From NCBI GenBank assembly GCA_948567375.1, contig OX419758.1:16931001-16995000 (forward strand): a stretch of DNA of 64,000 bases, given 5' to 3'. Source of the DNA: Lunularia cruciata (lineage: Eukaryota > Streptophyta > Marchantiopsida > Lunulariales > Lunulariaceae). A program made the translations under genes and the position numbers. Below the pieces are notes generated by a model that was not told the DNA's origin, did no database searches, and saw only the letters and a program-made list of their open reading frames with translations. Below, in pieces: positions 1 through 11,999 of the stretch (the stretch's first letter is position 1; each line of letters starts with the position of its first letter).

Positions 1-1040
1 CTTGTGCTTCTTCTTCTTCTTCTTCTCCTTACCATGATGCTCAAACCTCCCCTTAAGTTTTAGCAAATTGGAATCCAATTGGGAGATTTGCTATTGTGCC
101 CTTGATATTTCTTTCTTCATCAAGTCCATCTCCTTTTCCTTCTCCTTCATCTTCTCTTCTTGATCCACCTTGTAGTCCACAAATGCTTGTTTGCACTAGG
201 CAGTACCAACCTCCATCACTGTGAGCATGGCCTTCACTAGGTGCAGCTCCATTTAGTATTGTTCCAACAAGGTATTTTTATCCTTCTTCTACACCTTGTG
301 GTTTGAGAACAAGATTTCTTGCTCCATTCTGGCTCATCACCGCTCCACATGTTTATCTACAAGAGCATCCTCCAACTCACAAACTTGCAATGAGTTGGCA
401 CTCATGACCATTTTTCCTTTGTCTGATCCAACCCATTGAAGTTCAATTTTGGTGATGGCTTCTCCTTCTCATGACCACGGACCGCTTCCCAAATGGCATG
501 AGCTCATGAGCCTCCATCTGGTCTAGCTTCCACTCTTGGTATTGGCAATGCCCTTGGAGCTCAGCCAGTTGATCCTCCAAGCACAAAATGCTAGCATGAG
601 CCTTGCTCACTTCCTTCTCTACTTCCAACTTCTCCCAAACGGGGGTCTGAATATGATAGTGTAGATACTCTATCAAGCACTTATAATCTATCACGGTTGG
701 ATTGATATCCCAATACATAGATAGCAAGTCCTCCATGGCTTTCAGTACCAGCCCCACCATTTGAACAACCTAGGTTGACAAGGGTAGGTAATTCATAGGG
801 TAGTCTAGTCCTAGTTCCTTGTAGGATAGTGAGATTGGACTAGTTTTCATTCCTCCCTATTGTGGTGTTAGGTTCACTTCCTGATCTTGTGGGTGATCAC
901 AAATATGTGTTGTGGTCGCTGAGGTGTGGTCTTCATGGGATCTTGGTGTGGAACTTGACATTTCCTTCACCCTCACCAATCTTCCGCTCCTAACACTTCA
1001 ATGGCTATTGCTAAAACCATAGCCATTGAAGCCACAATTA
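1..1040 (-). pseudogene. Coiled-coil repeat-family protein, copy 1 (fragment)
   Basis: Read on the minus strand, about 700 bases (down to the window edge) give an acidic, Lys/Glu/Gln-rich protein with heptad-like spacing, for example LEVEKEVSKAHASILCLEDQ near 540-620, ending in a run of Glu/Lys codons made by a CTT repeat at 8-30. The clearest open stretch is 443-760. Several stops interrupt the rest, so it is broken, and it runs off the left edge. A short block (VGLVLKAMEDLLSM) resembles VGLVLDLVEQILST at about 42750, so the two are probably related. I do not recognise the family. It has no catalytic motif; a structural or gag-like role is a guess. Confidence 0.5.
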
Positions 1041-1175
1041 CTTTGTCCAAGTCTAAGGAGAGTTATAGTTACAAGATTTGTTGTTATAGTTACAATTATT
1101 TACAATTATAGTTATTTACAATTATTACAATTATAGTTAAAGGATTTGAAGTTATAGGGTTTATAGTTACATTTA
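1041..1175. repeat. AT-rich TTACAATTATAG-type simple repeat
   Basis: Imperfect short repeats of tta/caa/tta units fill this gap between the coiled-coil fragment and the first base that aligns with the chromovirus gag leader. No coding potential is seen. Confidence 0.6.
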
Positions 1176-1209
1176 CAAGATTTGATGCAAAGAATGTAGG
1201 GGATGTTGA

Positions 1210-2130
1210 ATGAGTTCCAAGAGAATCAAGATGACCATGGAGGTATTGCAAAGTCAAGTACATATCTTCAAGAATGATGAAGCAATGCAAGAAGGAGAAC
1301 TGTCTAAAAGTCCAATACCCACAGCAAATGTACTTGGAGAGTTATTCATGCCAATGGCACCAATCCCGATCAACAACAAAACCACATTGCTACTATAGAT
1401 GAAGAAGATATGCAATATCAAGCCTTACAAGAGGTAATGTTCCATAGGAGTAGTGGAGAATTGGATTTCAAGAATAAATCCATAGTTTTGATTATTCACA
1501 AGAGATCACCCATCATTCTACATGTGTGTTTGCATGTGGGTACTTGACCAATAAAGCCCTCACATGGTATGATGCTTGGGAACGATCAATATTGGTGGAT
1601 GGAATGGAAGTCACTTAGACAAAAATGTAGGAAGGATTGTTGAAGAATTTCCAATCGGTGGATTCCATACAGATGGCCCAAACTCAACTATGGGAGTAGA
1701 AGTAGAAGAATAATATACAAGAGTACATGTAAGAATTTCTTGATCTACAAGTTGCAATAATTGATGTAAGTCTAGCAAAAGCTTTGGATAATTTCAAATG
1801 AAGGTTAAAAGATCAAATTTTCCAAGAAGTAATGGTACAAAATCCTTGCACTAGTTTTGAAGCCATTGCTTTTACTCAAAGAATAGCAAGGGCACTTGGA
1901 GGAGGTGAAGGGATAGTTCTAACTCAACATTATAAAGCTGAAATACAATACTTTGTTGGACTAGTTCCTATAGAATTGTGCAACATTTGGTTGCAAGACC
2001 AAGGAGCACAACTGATCCAAGGAGAACAAGGATGGGAGGAAGAAAGGAGAGACGGAGTCCCAAGAGTGGAAGGGATTCAAGCAAAACAATGTTTTTTTGT
2101 TACAATTAGGGCCAAGTTAGGCACATAGCT
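1210..2130 (+). pseudogene. gag: Gag of element A, broken
   Basis: Gag makes the structural protein of the virus-like particle. The open blocks at 1210-1398 and 1832-2128 match the gag of element E at 32572-32904 and 33139-33324 (shared words include VQNPC and QRIA-AL). Between them the frame is lost to stops, one of them from a Trp codon. The zinc knuckle expected at about 2090 is degraded: only one Cys is left and the partner residues are lost. Confidence 0.65.
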
Positions 2131-2381
2131 ATCAACTATCATGCTCATTACTCTAGATGCGCTTGGCCTCCATACAAGCAATCTTTGAATAACATGGAGA
2201 AATGAAGTGAAGAGGATGATACCAAAATCACATTGGAAAACAAAGATTGCAAGTATATGTACGTTATGGCATTACTAGCTCAATGGAGAAGCAAAAAAGC
2301 AAGGAAAGAAAGAGGAAAAGTGCACAAAGATCAAGGAGACAAACTCACAAGAGATTGTCATAAATCCTAGAAGGCAATCAG

Positions 2382-2636
2382 GTGAGATTATTGATAGACC
2401 CTATAGTGATAGAGAATTTCTTGTCTTGCTCTATTGCAATAAGAATAGGTAACATGGATCTAGATAAGGATGAGAATAAAGAAGTAGAGTTACCTAATGG
2501 GCAAGCAAAGAGGATTGAGTTGTTACCTAGGAAGGTAACACTCTTTGTAGGAAAGTATCAAGAAGAAATTGAGTGGCAAATGATATGGTTGGCTCATTAT
2601 GATGCAATCTTAGCCATGTCATGGATGGAGCTATAG
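2382..2636 (+). pseudogene. Aspartic protease of element A, broken
   Basis: This retropepsin would cleave the Gag-Pol polyprotein. The active-site block reads LIDPIVIENFLS where element E has LIDPGATENFLS, so the Asp is kept but the Gly-Ala of the D-x-G-A motif is gone. The C-terminal YDAIL--SWMEL block is also recognisable. Both family members have Pro after the catalytic Asp, where Ser or Thr is usual, so that change is older than their split. Confidence 0.65.
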
Positions 2637-2823
2637 TTGTATTGGATCAAGAAAGTAGTGAGAACTTGCTAATGGAAGATGATTGGGGTTAAAGAAAGAT
2701 CACATAGACAAGAATTACCTCTTATGTCATAAGGACAATAACTATCTATAAGACATATAGATGTTTTATGGATCTAATATGAGAAGTCTAGAGTGCACAA
2801 CTTGATGGACAATTCCTAAGAAA

Positions 2824-3125
2824 TTGAAAAATATTGTCAATGAGTTTCAAGGTATCTTTTTGGATGATCTACACTCAAGATTACCACCAAAATGGAGAGT
2901 AGATCATAAAATTGAGACATTTCTAAGAAAGATATCTCCTTGTAAGACTTCACATTGTCTATCACCTCATGAGTTGGAAGAGTGTAAGGATCAAATTGAG
3001 AATATGCTACAAAAAGGGTTTATCCAACCCAAAATATCACTATATGGGGCTCTTATCTTGTTTGTAATGAAGAAGGACTATACAATTTTCATGTGCATTG
3101 ACTGTGGGGGCCTAAATCAACAAAC
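2824..3125 (+). pseudogene. RT N-terminus of element A, truncated
   Basis: This holds the start of the reverse transcriptase: the DHKIET block, the LSPHELEE linker and the MCIDCGGLNQQT block (usually MCIDYRGLN). It ends abruptly where the LTR-B sequence starts. No catalytic YxDD block is present. The last residues of the open frame, past 3125, come from the LTR and not from the polymerase. Confidence 0.75.
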
Positions 3126-3618
3126 CATAAAAGACCAAGACCAAGACCAAGGAGAAAAATAGGAGAATGGAAAGTGAAATATCATATTGGGACTCTTGAA
3201 TGATCCTTGGAACCTCTATATGCTTAGTATGAGCTTGGGCTTTGGTATTTATAAATAATATATAAAGCTCTTGAGAAATTTCTCAAGAAGCTTCTTCAAG
3301 CCGCCTTCTTGGACTGCAAGCTAAATTAATAGGGAAGTTTCTCAAAAAGTTTCCTTCTAGAAGCCGCCTACTTGGTGTGCAAGCTAAGCTAGTTGGAAGC
3401 TTCCCTCTAGAAGTTATCTACTTGGGGTGTAAGCTAAACTAGCTGGGAAGTTTCCCAAGAAGCTTCTTCCTAGAAGTCACTACTTGGCTACATGTTACCC
3501 AATACTTAGAAGGTACCAAGTAGCTTCTTAGATAGTTCTAGAATATTATAGGTTATTTTGGCCTACTTGCTACTTCATTAGCCTTGACTAACTTGTTGGT
3601 AAACTCCATATTGTTACA
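3126..3618 (-). repeat. LTR of element B (3' LTR in element sense)
   Basis: It aligns with the LTRs at 8369-8927, 17367-17690 and 40736-41190. Shared parts are the AAGACCAAGGAGA-type start, the TTGGTATTTATA block (a likely promoter TATA region on the opposite strand), runs of AAGCTTCTT/TCTAGAA and the end ATTGTTACA. The body on its right begins with a purine-rich tract on the minus strand (AGTGGGAGAA), as expected for a polypurine tract next to a 3' LTR. The usual TG start has decayed to CA. Confidence 0.75.
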
Positions 3619-3668
3619 TATTCTCCCACTACTAGTTGATGACGTCCTTGTCATTGCTAGTTGGTGAC

Positions 3669-3890
3669 ATCCTCGTCACCATTGAAGCTTCAAACTCCCA
3701 GATGGTTGTTTGTGCATTCTTGAGATGAGGAAGGGTCTCCCAAGTGGCATCATGAAGGGGATACCCTTTCCAAAGGTCCTCATCACCATTGAAGCTTCAA
3801 ACTCCCTGATGGTTGTTTGTGCATTCTTGAGATGAGGAAGGGATTCCCAAGTGGCACCATAAAGGGGATACCCTTTCCTTGTACTTAGTA
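3669..3890 (-). repeat. 107-bp tandem duplication in the chromodomain end
   Basis: Two adjacent copies of a unit of about 107 bases begin ATTGAAGCTTCAAACTCCC at 3681 and at 3788, and differ at a few positions. Each encodes on the minus strand the WKGYP-like end of the chromodomain and the C-terminus (KGYPLYGATWE, then a degraded second copy). Confidence 0.85.
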
Positions 3891-5300
3891 TGTTGGTGGT
3901 GGCTATGTTAGTTGAATAAGGCAACATGCAAGGATATGATGAACTTCACACTCCTCATGATTGTTGATAGGCATGAGAGGAAGAGGAAGTTAGACACAAG
4001 AGGAAAAGGAAGATGGATTAGAAACAAAGAGTTTCAACTTGGAAAAGTGAAAGACAAGGTAAATTCACATACGAGAATGCAAGGCAAGTCAACAAGCAAT
4101 AAGAGAAATGATTTGAGTGATAGCAAATGGTCCTATCCAACTAGGAGGAAGTTTATGGACTTAGATGTCAAGTGTGAGGGGTAGGTTACTTGAAAAAACA
4201 TGACCTTATCACCAAGTTGAAAGTTAAGATCACAATAGTGGTGGTCTACATATTGTTTCTAACAATTTTCATCAACAAGGAGATGAGATTTGGCTTGTTG
4301 GAAGGATTGGGATATAATGGTCAAGAAGATAGAAGTATGAGGGACATGAGATGAAGGAGGAGCAAGAAGGGAATCTAAAACAAGGGGGTCTTGGCCAAAA
4401 GTAAAGAATCTAGTGCTTGCCTGTTTGGAATTATTGTAGATAAACTCAACAATTGCAAGTCATTCATTCCAATTGGTTAGGTGAACATTAACAAAGGCCC
4501 AAAGTATTTCCTCCAAGGTACAATTTGCATGTTTGGTTTTTCCATCAATTTGAGAATGATAGGCCATGGACAAAGCAATCTTAGTGCCAAGTATTTGGAA
4601 GAATGCTTGCCATAATTTTCCAATAAATCAAGGGTCACGGTCAGAAATGAGTACACAAGGCATCCCATGATGATTGAAAAAATTATTGAAGTAGATTTGG
4701 GCCAATGTTGGAGCATCTATGGTATCAAATGTTGGTGCTAAATGGATTTTCTTACTTAGTTTATCCACAAACACCACAATTGCTATGTGACCTTGCTTTA
4801 TCTTAGGCAAGGACGTGATAAGATCTAAGTTCATTTGTTCCTATTGAGCAGATGGAATGGGGAGTGGTTGAAGGAGTCCACTTGGTTGGTTGTTGGTCTT
4901 GTTGCATTGGCATCTCTCACAACATTGGAAAAACTCTCAAACATCTCATGCCATGTTTGACCACCACCATTGGCATTGTAGGGTACTCAAGGCCTTGTTC
5001 ACACCTATGTGACCAACAATTGGTAAGTCATGGGCTTCTTGAAGGCGCACAAGTTGGTAATCATCCTTGATTAGAATATAGATTTGATTCTCACAAAATA
5101 GAAGGTTTTCCTTGAAGCAAAAGTTAATTTACTCCTTGTTACATGTCGCAAGATGACCTTGTACCATCTATAAGAAAGGATCTTGTTGTAAAGTTGTCCT
5201 AAATTTGATTTGGCCCTTGGAGTCAACTCATTCTATCATAATTGCAATTGTGTGAGAGGAAGAGACTTCAAATCTGGTCATTGTGATAGGGCATTTGGGA
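3670..5300 (-). pseudogene. Integrase with C-terminal chromodomain, element B, broken
   Basis: Integrase joins the cDNA to host DNA and the chromodomain directs it to methylated histones. The minus strand at 4628-4834 gives the catalytic-core block VVFVDKLSKKIHLAPT and ISDRDP, the second Asp region. 4477-4716 continues the core in another frame. The chromodomain remnant KGYPLYGATWE lies at about 3850. The zinc-binding N-terminus at 4870-5100 is only faint. Multiple frameshifts rule out a working enzyme. Confidence 0.7.
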
Positions 5301-6570
5301 TGATATGGAACTTACCAAATTTGTACTCAAGTTTGAGGTCAAATAAGTGTAGTTGTCCCTCCTATCTATGATGTTAACTCTTCATGTGTTCCAATTATAA
5401 TATCTACAATAAGGGTTTGTGATTGGTTTGCATGATCACTTGTTTTCCCAAGTGATAATGCTTCCATATCTTTGTGGTATATACCATTGCTAGCTCTTCT
5501 CAATCTTGAGTCGAGTAATTCCTTTCTACAATGTCTAGTTGACAAGATACAAGGGCAATGGGATATAACCCATTTGGGAGTTCTGGTTGCAACACAACTC
5601 CAATTGTAGAGTTAGAAGTATCAAAATCAACCACACAAGGTAGTTGAGTGTCATATGGTTAAAGAATGGGTCTTGAAGACACCATATGTTTCAGTTTCTA
5701 CAATACCTCTTTGTGTTTGGTGGTCCACTAAAATCTCAAGTTCTTCTCCAAGGCATCAGTAAAAACTTACCAATCCATTAAATGCCCATATTCTGATAGC
5801 ATCCTTCAAAGTAGGCCAATCAATAATGGCCTTGCTTTCTCCTCTTTTGTCTTGATCCCTTTTGATGAGATCTTGTGACCCAAGAAGGTAACTTCCTTCT
5901 ACCAAAGACACACTTTGACTTCTTGTGGTAAAATTTCCATTGACACAGTTGTCTTCTTGCACATGATTTGCATGTTCTACCTCTATCTTATTATAAGTTA
6001 AAATATCATCCAAGAATACCACCATATATTGATCAAATAGCCTATCCAACACTTGATGAATCTGATCCCTTAAGACTGCTTGAGCATTAGTGAGCCCAAA
6101 AGGCAAAACTCTCTACTCAAAATGCCTATACCGTGTGAAAAAAGTAATCTTTTGCACATCTTCTCTATTAATGAGAATCTGCCAACAACTACTTTGGAGA
6201 TCCAACTTAGAGAAGTGTTGTGCTCCACTCAATTGATCTAGCAAGTTATCAATTCAAGGCAAGAGATATGCATTCTTCACTATTTTTTTGATGAGACCAC
6301 GGTAATCAATTACAAAAGCAAATCCTCCATCCTTCTTTGGAATAAATAGTACTGATGCTCCCCAAGGAAATGTACTATATCATATTAAATCCTTCTCCAA
6401 CAACTTCATCAATTTTATTTGAAGCTCATCCAACTCCTTTGTTGAGAGCCAAGCCGATAGATTGGTCTACTCATTGGAGTACTTCTTAGCAATAACTCAA
6501 TCTTGAAGGGCATACCACAATCAGAGGGTAATCCCTTTAGCAAATCATCAAGAAACACATATAAAAACTC
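5301..6570 (-). pseudogene. RT and RNase H of element B, broken
   Basis: The minus strand at 5756-6106 gives MPFGLTNAQAVLRDQIHQVL and then VFLDDILTY, the palm with the FLDD catalytic pair. The fingers block follows at 6250-6470 in a shifted frame. RNase H remnants (the DHKPL-type block) lie at 5400-5680. Stops occur throughout. The layout equals that of element C at 10400-11900 and of element H at 38305-39500. Confidence 0.7.
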
Positions 6571-6779
6571 TTAAAACATTTGATGAACCATTGCTTGATG
6601 AGGCTTTTGGTTCTTCTCAGATTTTCCATGCACAATAGGTTGGATCTACACCACAAAAATAGACTTATCTTCCTCCAAAGCTTACTCTATGGTTGCTTTA
6701 TTGATAAACTTCCCATCTTGGGACTTATCTCCCTTCAAAGCTTACTCTATGGCTACTTTCTTGATAAACTTCCCCTCTG

Positions 6780-8345
6780 GGGATTGACTATTCTAAGGTG
6801 CAAGACAACCTAATTAGAAATTCTACCTTAATGTTGCACTTGAATTTGTCATCAAGTCCAATCAATTTGAACTTTATAATGTGCAAGCCAAAGTAGACCT
6901 AGAATGACATCATAGTGTAGAGGTACCACTGCAAACGTCTTACGCTCTAGATATTTTTTCCTTATCTTGAATGTAAGAGGATGTGAAGTATAGAGTGCAG
7001 AATCCTTTCTACCATCTGCCATCATCAATCTACTTCCAATTATTGTTTTGATAGGAATATTTAATTCCTTGGCTAATTACATAGACATGCAATTCTCTAA
7101 ATTAACAAAATTCTAAAATCATGATCAAATATTATATCTTGCAAGTGAAGCAAATTTGCATAAGTTGAGCCTTCAATTCCATTGGAACTTATCAAGTTCT
7201 CAATATATGGCTCAAAATCCTACTAGGATTCCTTGTTTCCTTGATCATTCTACTTCACAACCTCCATCTGGACAATTTGTCAAGGTCGTCCATTCTTGAG
7301 TAGACATTCAACAATGCAATGCCCAATCTGGCAACAATAAAAGTAACCACCATTTTATCGTAATCTTTTCCTATCTATTGTACCAAGTGGTCTTTGTTAG
7401 ATAGTATCAATCTCCATTGATGCTAGCTCCTCCTTCCATGTGTAATGTGTTGATAGGTTTTGTGAAGGTCAATGTCAAAACCAAGTTGTTGCAATTAAGG
7501 AATCAAAGTACTCAACCAACTGCATGGCTTCCTCCAAGTGTTTTTTACTCTTGCATGGTCACTTCTAATTTAGTTCATGATTGCAAGCACCTCACAAATT
7601 GACCAAGAGCTTCATCATCCAATATATCTAAATTTTCATAATGTTATCTAGAATTGTGTGATATAATTTCTTACAAAACCAATCCTTCAACTCTATCAAC
7701 TTATCTTATGTAGCTCGTATGTTGCATTTATTGCTTGGAATTGTCTAATTATTGCACTCTTGAATTCTTCACATGTCAAGATTAGCACAAAAAACTGCCA
7801 TTTAATTCTCTCCACTCAAAATTACTCCATCTAATTGGCTTGAAGCTAAGAGAATCTATTTCAGTTCATGAAGATTTGTAGCCTCAAAATAACTTCCACA
7901 ATCATATACAAATTCTCCACTACGTCCAAGAATTCTTGCCTTCAAATACCTTGGGTTTTGGAAACCAAATTTGCTCTTCTCCTCAAAATGGTGTTCTCTC
8001 AAAGTGCTCTTGTTGTTGATGGTCTAGTTTTTCCAACAATTGAGTAAGGTATTTAATTTTTTATTGCATAGCAATGATAAAATTGGGCATTGCCACCATG
8101 GCTACTACTCTATCACACAACCCAAAATTTCTCTAAATTAACACATAAGAGGCAACACATCCACCATTCTCCATAAGTTACAGCTAGAAGTACCAAGGCT
8201 TTCTTAGACAAGGTGATTGTATTCATAAAATTTTGTCTAAAGCTTGAGGTGATTAATTTTTCAAAATTATACTTAAATAGTATACAAACACAAAAATCCC
8301 AATGGCTTAGTGGAAATAGATTTGGTGGTCCATAAATCCTATCCA
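6780..8345 (-). pseudogene. Protease and gag of element B, broken
   Basis: The protease lies at about 6830-7130 and aligns with the clearer copy of element C at 12049-12402. Gag follows to 8345. A zinc-knuckle-like run (CCQIGHCIVEC) sits at about 7310-7345 with the first Cys missing. The gag start is close to the primer site at 8355-8367. Stops are frequent and no frame is longer than about 80 codons. Confidence 0.6.
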
Positions 8346-8354
8346 CCCCATTTT

Positions 8355-8367
8355 GGCTCTAATACCA
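8355..8367 (-). other. Primer binding site, initiator Met-tRNA type (element B)
   Basis: The minus strand reads TGGTATTAGAGCC, one change from TGGTATCAGAGCC, the complement of the plant initiator Met-tRNA 3' end. It sits one base inside the LTR edge at 8369, which fixes both the LTR border and the element's strand. Confidence 0.85.
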
Positions 8368-8368
8368 A

Positions 8369-8927
8369 TATAACCGATCAAGAACGAGGAGAGAATAGAA
8401 GAATTTAAAGTGAAGACCACATTTGGACTCTTGAATAAGTAAAACTACAAATGCCTAGCTTGAGCTTGGGCTTCGGTATTTATAGGGAACATACAAAGCT
8501 CTTGAGAAGCTTTTAAAAAAGCTTCCTTCTAGAAACCGTCTACTTGGCATATAAGCTAAGCTAGTTGGAAGCTTCCAAGAAGCTTTCTTCTAGAAGTTAT
8601 CTACTTGGGGTGTAAACTAGGCTAATTGAGAAGCTTCCCCCTAGAAATCACCATTTAGCATGCACGTTACAAATACTTAGAAAGTACAAAGTTTAGCTAA
8701 TTTAGCCTATTTGCTAATTTATTAGCAATTTATAAGCTAATTTAGCCTATTTGCTACTTTATTAGCGTTGACTAATTTGTTGGTAAATTCCATATTGTTA
8801 CATATTGAAGCTTTCCAAGAAGTTTCTTAGATATTTCTAGAATATTCTAGGCTAATTTGCCTAGAATATTCTATTTGCTACTTCATTAGCCCTAACTAAC
8901 TTTGTTGTTAAACTCAATATTGTTACA
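8369..8927 (-). repeat. LTR shared by elements B and C
   Basis: It is homologous to 3126-3618. It has the primer site of B on its left and the polypurine-like tract of C (AATGGGGGAATA on the minus strand) on its right. The end ATTGTTACATATT appears twice, at about 8800 and at 8927: the last ~128 bases of the LTR are duplicated within it, which makes it longer than the left LTR. Confidence 0.75.
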
Positions 8928-8959
8928 TATTCCCCCATTGCTAGTTGCTGACGTTCTTG

Positions 8960-10300
8960 TTGACATCGAAGCTTCAAACTCTTAGATGGTCATTTGTGCA
9001 ATTTGGAGACGAGAAAGAGGTTCCTATGTGGCATCATGAAGGGGATATCCTTTCCAAATGACCTTGTACTCCGTATGTTGTTGGTGGCCTTGTTGAATGT
9101 GGTGATGCACAAGAATAAAATCAACTTCATACTCCTCATGATCATTGATATGGATGGGAAGGAGGAATAGATGGTTGGACATGAGAGGAAAAAGAAGGTG
9201 GGTTAAGAAATGTGAAAGATAGGTGGGTATGCATATACCAAGGCAAGGCAAGTTGATAAGCAACAAGAGAGATAATTTAGGTGATATCAAAAGGTCTTAT
9301 CCAATTAGGGGTGAGCTTACAAACTTGGGTATCAAGTGGGAGGGGTAGGTTACTAGAGGAGAGCATGACCTTATCACCAACTTGGAAGGTGAGATCACAA
9401 CAATGGTGGTCTGTATATTGTTTCTACCAATTCTGAGCAACGAGGAGATGAGATTTGCCTTGTTGGAGGGATTAGGATATGGTGGTCAAGAAGGTGGAAG
9501 TATGAGGGACATGAGATGGAGGAGGAACAAGTGGATCTTGGCCAAAATTGAGGAAGAAATGAGAAAATCTAGTGCTTACATATTTGGAATTATTTTATGT
9601 AAACTCTAAAGCTCCAAGACATTCATTCCAATTAGTATGGTGAATGTTGACAAAGGCACAAAGTATATCCTCCAAGGTGAAATTTGCACATTTAGTTTGT
9701 CCATTAGTTTGAGGATGATAGGCCATGGACAAAGGAAGCTTGGTGCCAAGTATCTAGAAGAGTGTGTGATAAAATTTCTCAATGAATCAAGGATCAAAGT
9801 TGGAGATGAGTACACGAGGTATCCCATGATAAATAAAGACAATGTTGAAGTAGATCTATGCTAATGTTGAAGCATCCACAATATCAAAGGTTGATGTCAA
9901 ATAGATTTTCTTACTAAGCTTATCCACAAACACCATGATTTTTGTGTGACCTTGCTTTGTCTTGGCCAAGGACATGATGAGATCCAAGCTCACATGTTCC
10001 CATTGAGTAGATGGAATAGAGTGTGGTTGAAGGAATCCACTTGGTTTTTGGTTGATGGCCTTGTTGCATTGGCAGCTCTCACATGATCAAATAAACTCTC
10101 AAACATCTTGTGTCATGTTGGGCCACCGCCATTGGCATTAGAGCGTACCCAAGGTCTTGTCCACTTCCATATAACCAAAAATTGGTAAATCATGGGCTTC
10201 TTGGAGGTGCACAAGTCAGAGATCACACTTGGCTAGAACATAAATTTGGTTCTCAAAAAACAGAAGGTCTTCCTTGAAGGAGAAGGTGTTGTAATCCTTG
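8960..10300 (-). pseudogene. Integrase with chromodomain of element C, broken
   Basis: 9024-9290 on the minus strand ends in a readable chromodomain: EEYEVDFIL, then HTEYKVIWKGYPLHDAT, the aromatic and WKGY core typical of chromoviruses. Integrase core remnants lie at 9606-9990 and the zinc-binding region at about 10000-10250, all with stops. The chromodomain would bind methylated histone H3. Confidence 0.72.
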
Positions 10301-10399
10301 TTGCATGTAGTAAGATGACCTTGTACCAACTAAAAGAAGGGATCTTGTTGTCAAGCGGTCTTAAACTCAATTTGGACTTTGGAGTCAAGTGATATTGTT

Positions 10400-11900
10400 G
10401 TAATTGGCATTGTGATGAGCAGAAGAAACTTCAAATCAGATCGTTGTGATAGGGCATCAAGAATGATGTGGAATCAACCTGGTTTTTAATCAAGTTTAAT
10501 GTCAAACAATTTTAGTTGTTCCTCCCATTGATGATGTCTACTCTTCAAGTGTAATGTCAACAACAAAGGTTTGTGATCAATTTGCATGATCACTTGTTTC
10601 CCCAAGAGATAATGCCTTCATACCTTTGTTACATATACCATTACTAGTTGTTCATGATCTCAAGTAGAGTAATTCCTTTTGGTATATTTAGTTTGCATGA
10701 CACAAAGGCAATGGGATGTAACCCATCTTGGAATTCTTGTTACAACATGGCTCCAATTGTAAAGTTAGAAGTATCAAAATCAACGACACAAGGTAGTTGA
10801 GGATCATATGGTTGAAGACTGGATCTTGAAGACACCATATGTATCAGCTTTTGGAATGCTTCTTTGTGTTTTTTGGTCCACTAAAAGCTCAAGTTCTTCC
10901 CCAAGAGATTGATCAATGGTGTGGCTACATGAGCAAAGTAGTGGATAAAAATTGGCCAATCCATTAAATGCCTATACTTCTATAGCATCCTTTAGTGTAG
11001 GCCAATTAGTGAAAGCTTTGATTTTCTAATTTTCCATCTTGATCCCTTCCAATGAGACCTTATGACCCAAAAAGGTAACTTCCTTTTGCCAAAAGGCACA
11101 CTTCTACTTCTTGTAGTAAAAATTTCATTATTGTAATAGTCTTCGGACTTCTTGCATGTGATTTGCATGTTTTGCCTTTGTCTTGCTTTAGATTAAAATA
11201 TATCATCCAAGAACACCATAATATACCAATTCAATAGTCCATCCAACATCCTATGCATCTGATCCATGAAGACTATTGGAGCATTAGTGACCCAAAAGGT
11301 AAAACCTCTCCATTCAAAATGCCCATACCTTGTGCAAAAGGTAATCTTTTGCACATCCTCCTTATCAATAGGGATTTACCAATAACCATTGTGAAGATCT
11401 AACTTGGAGAAGTATCGTGCTCCACTCAATTGATCAAGCAAGTCATCAATTCAAGGCAAGGGATATGCCTTCTTCATTGTTTGTTTATTGAGCTCATGGT
11501 AATCAATACATAAACAAAGTCCTCTATTTTTCTTTGGAACAAATAGTATAAGTGCTCCCCATAGAGATGTACTATGTCGTATGAAATCCTTCTCCAACAA
11601 CTCCATTAGGGTTGTTTGCAACTCCTCCAATTCCTTTGGTGAGAGCCAATAGATTGGTCTACTCATTGGAGTACTCCTTGGTAATAATTCAATCTTGAAG
11701 GGCATACCACAATTGGAGGATAGTCCCTTTGGTAGATCATCTAGGATCACATCTGAAAAATCTAGGACAATTTGATCAACCATTTCTTGATGAGGTTTTT
11801 GATCCTCCTTAGACCCTCTATGCACCATCTGCTTGATCCATACCGCAAAAACAGACTCATCTTCCTCCAAAGCATGCTCAATGACTACTTCACTGACAAA
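10400..11900 (-). pseudogene. RNase H and RT of element C, broken
   Basis: The longest piece, 11451-11870, holds the RT N-terminus: the [20 protein letters not shown] block, the [10 protein letters not shown] linker, [19 protein letters not shown] and then KKAYPLP. The palm with the LDDI-like pair is at about 11200-11240 in another frame, and RNase H at 10400-10900. The fingers-thumb order is kept, but at least several frameshifts separate the blocks. Confidence 0.72.
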
Positions 11901-11999
11901 TTTCCCATGGTGGGACCATCTTCCTCAAAGCTTGCTTTATGGCTGCCTTCCCAACAAACTTCCCATCTTGGGATAGATTAGACTTACTCAAAGGTGCTA

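Larger units (their letters stand above)
1176..3125 (+). mobile_element. Element A: 5' portion of a family E chromovirus
   Basis: The order gag, protease, RT start matches the better preserved element at 31207-37773 block by block. Similarity starts in the leader just before gag, so the 5' LTR and primer site are missing. It stops inside the RT fingers region at about 3125, where the LTR of a minus-strand element begins. A further RNase H-integrase piece of the same family and strand lies at 17760-18481. It may be the far end of the same element, split by the B/C insertion, although about 620 bases of RT are missing between the two. Confidence 0.75.
3126..8927 (-). mobile_element. Element B: decayed minus-strand chromovirus
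   Basis: From right to left the minus strand gives LTR, Met-tRNA primer site, gag, protease, RT, RNase H, integrase with chromodomain, polypurine tract and LTR. This is the full Ty3/gypsy chromovirus order. All genes carry stops and frameshifts. The right LTR (8369-8927) also serves as the left LTR of element C, so B and C form a tandem array. Confidence 0.8.

Noticed and set aside
8355-8367. tRNA-like GGCTCTAATACCA strings (also at 17353) as tRNA gene ends
   Set aside because: No cloverleaf is present; they are primer binding sites next to LTRs.
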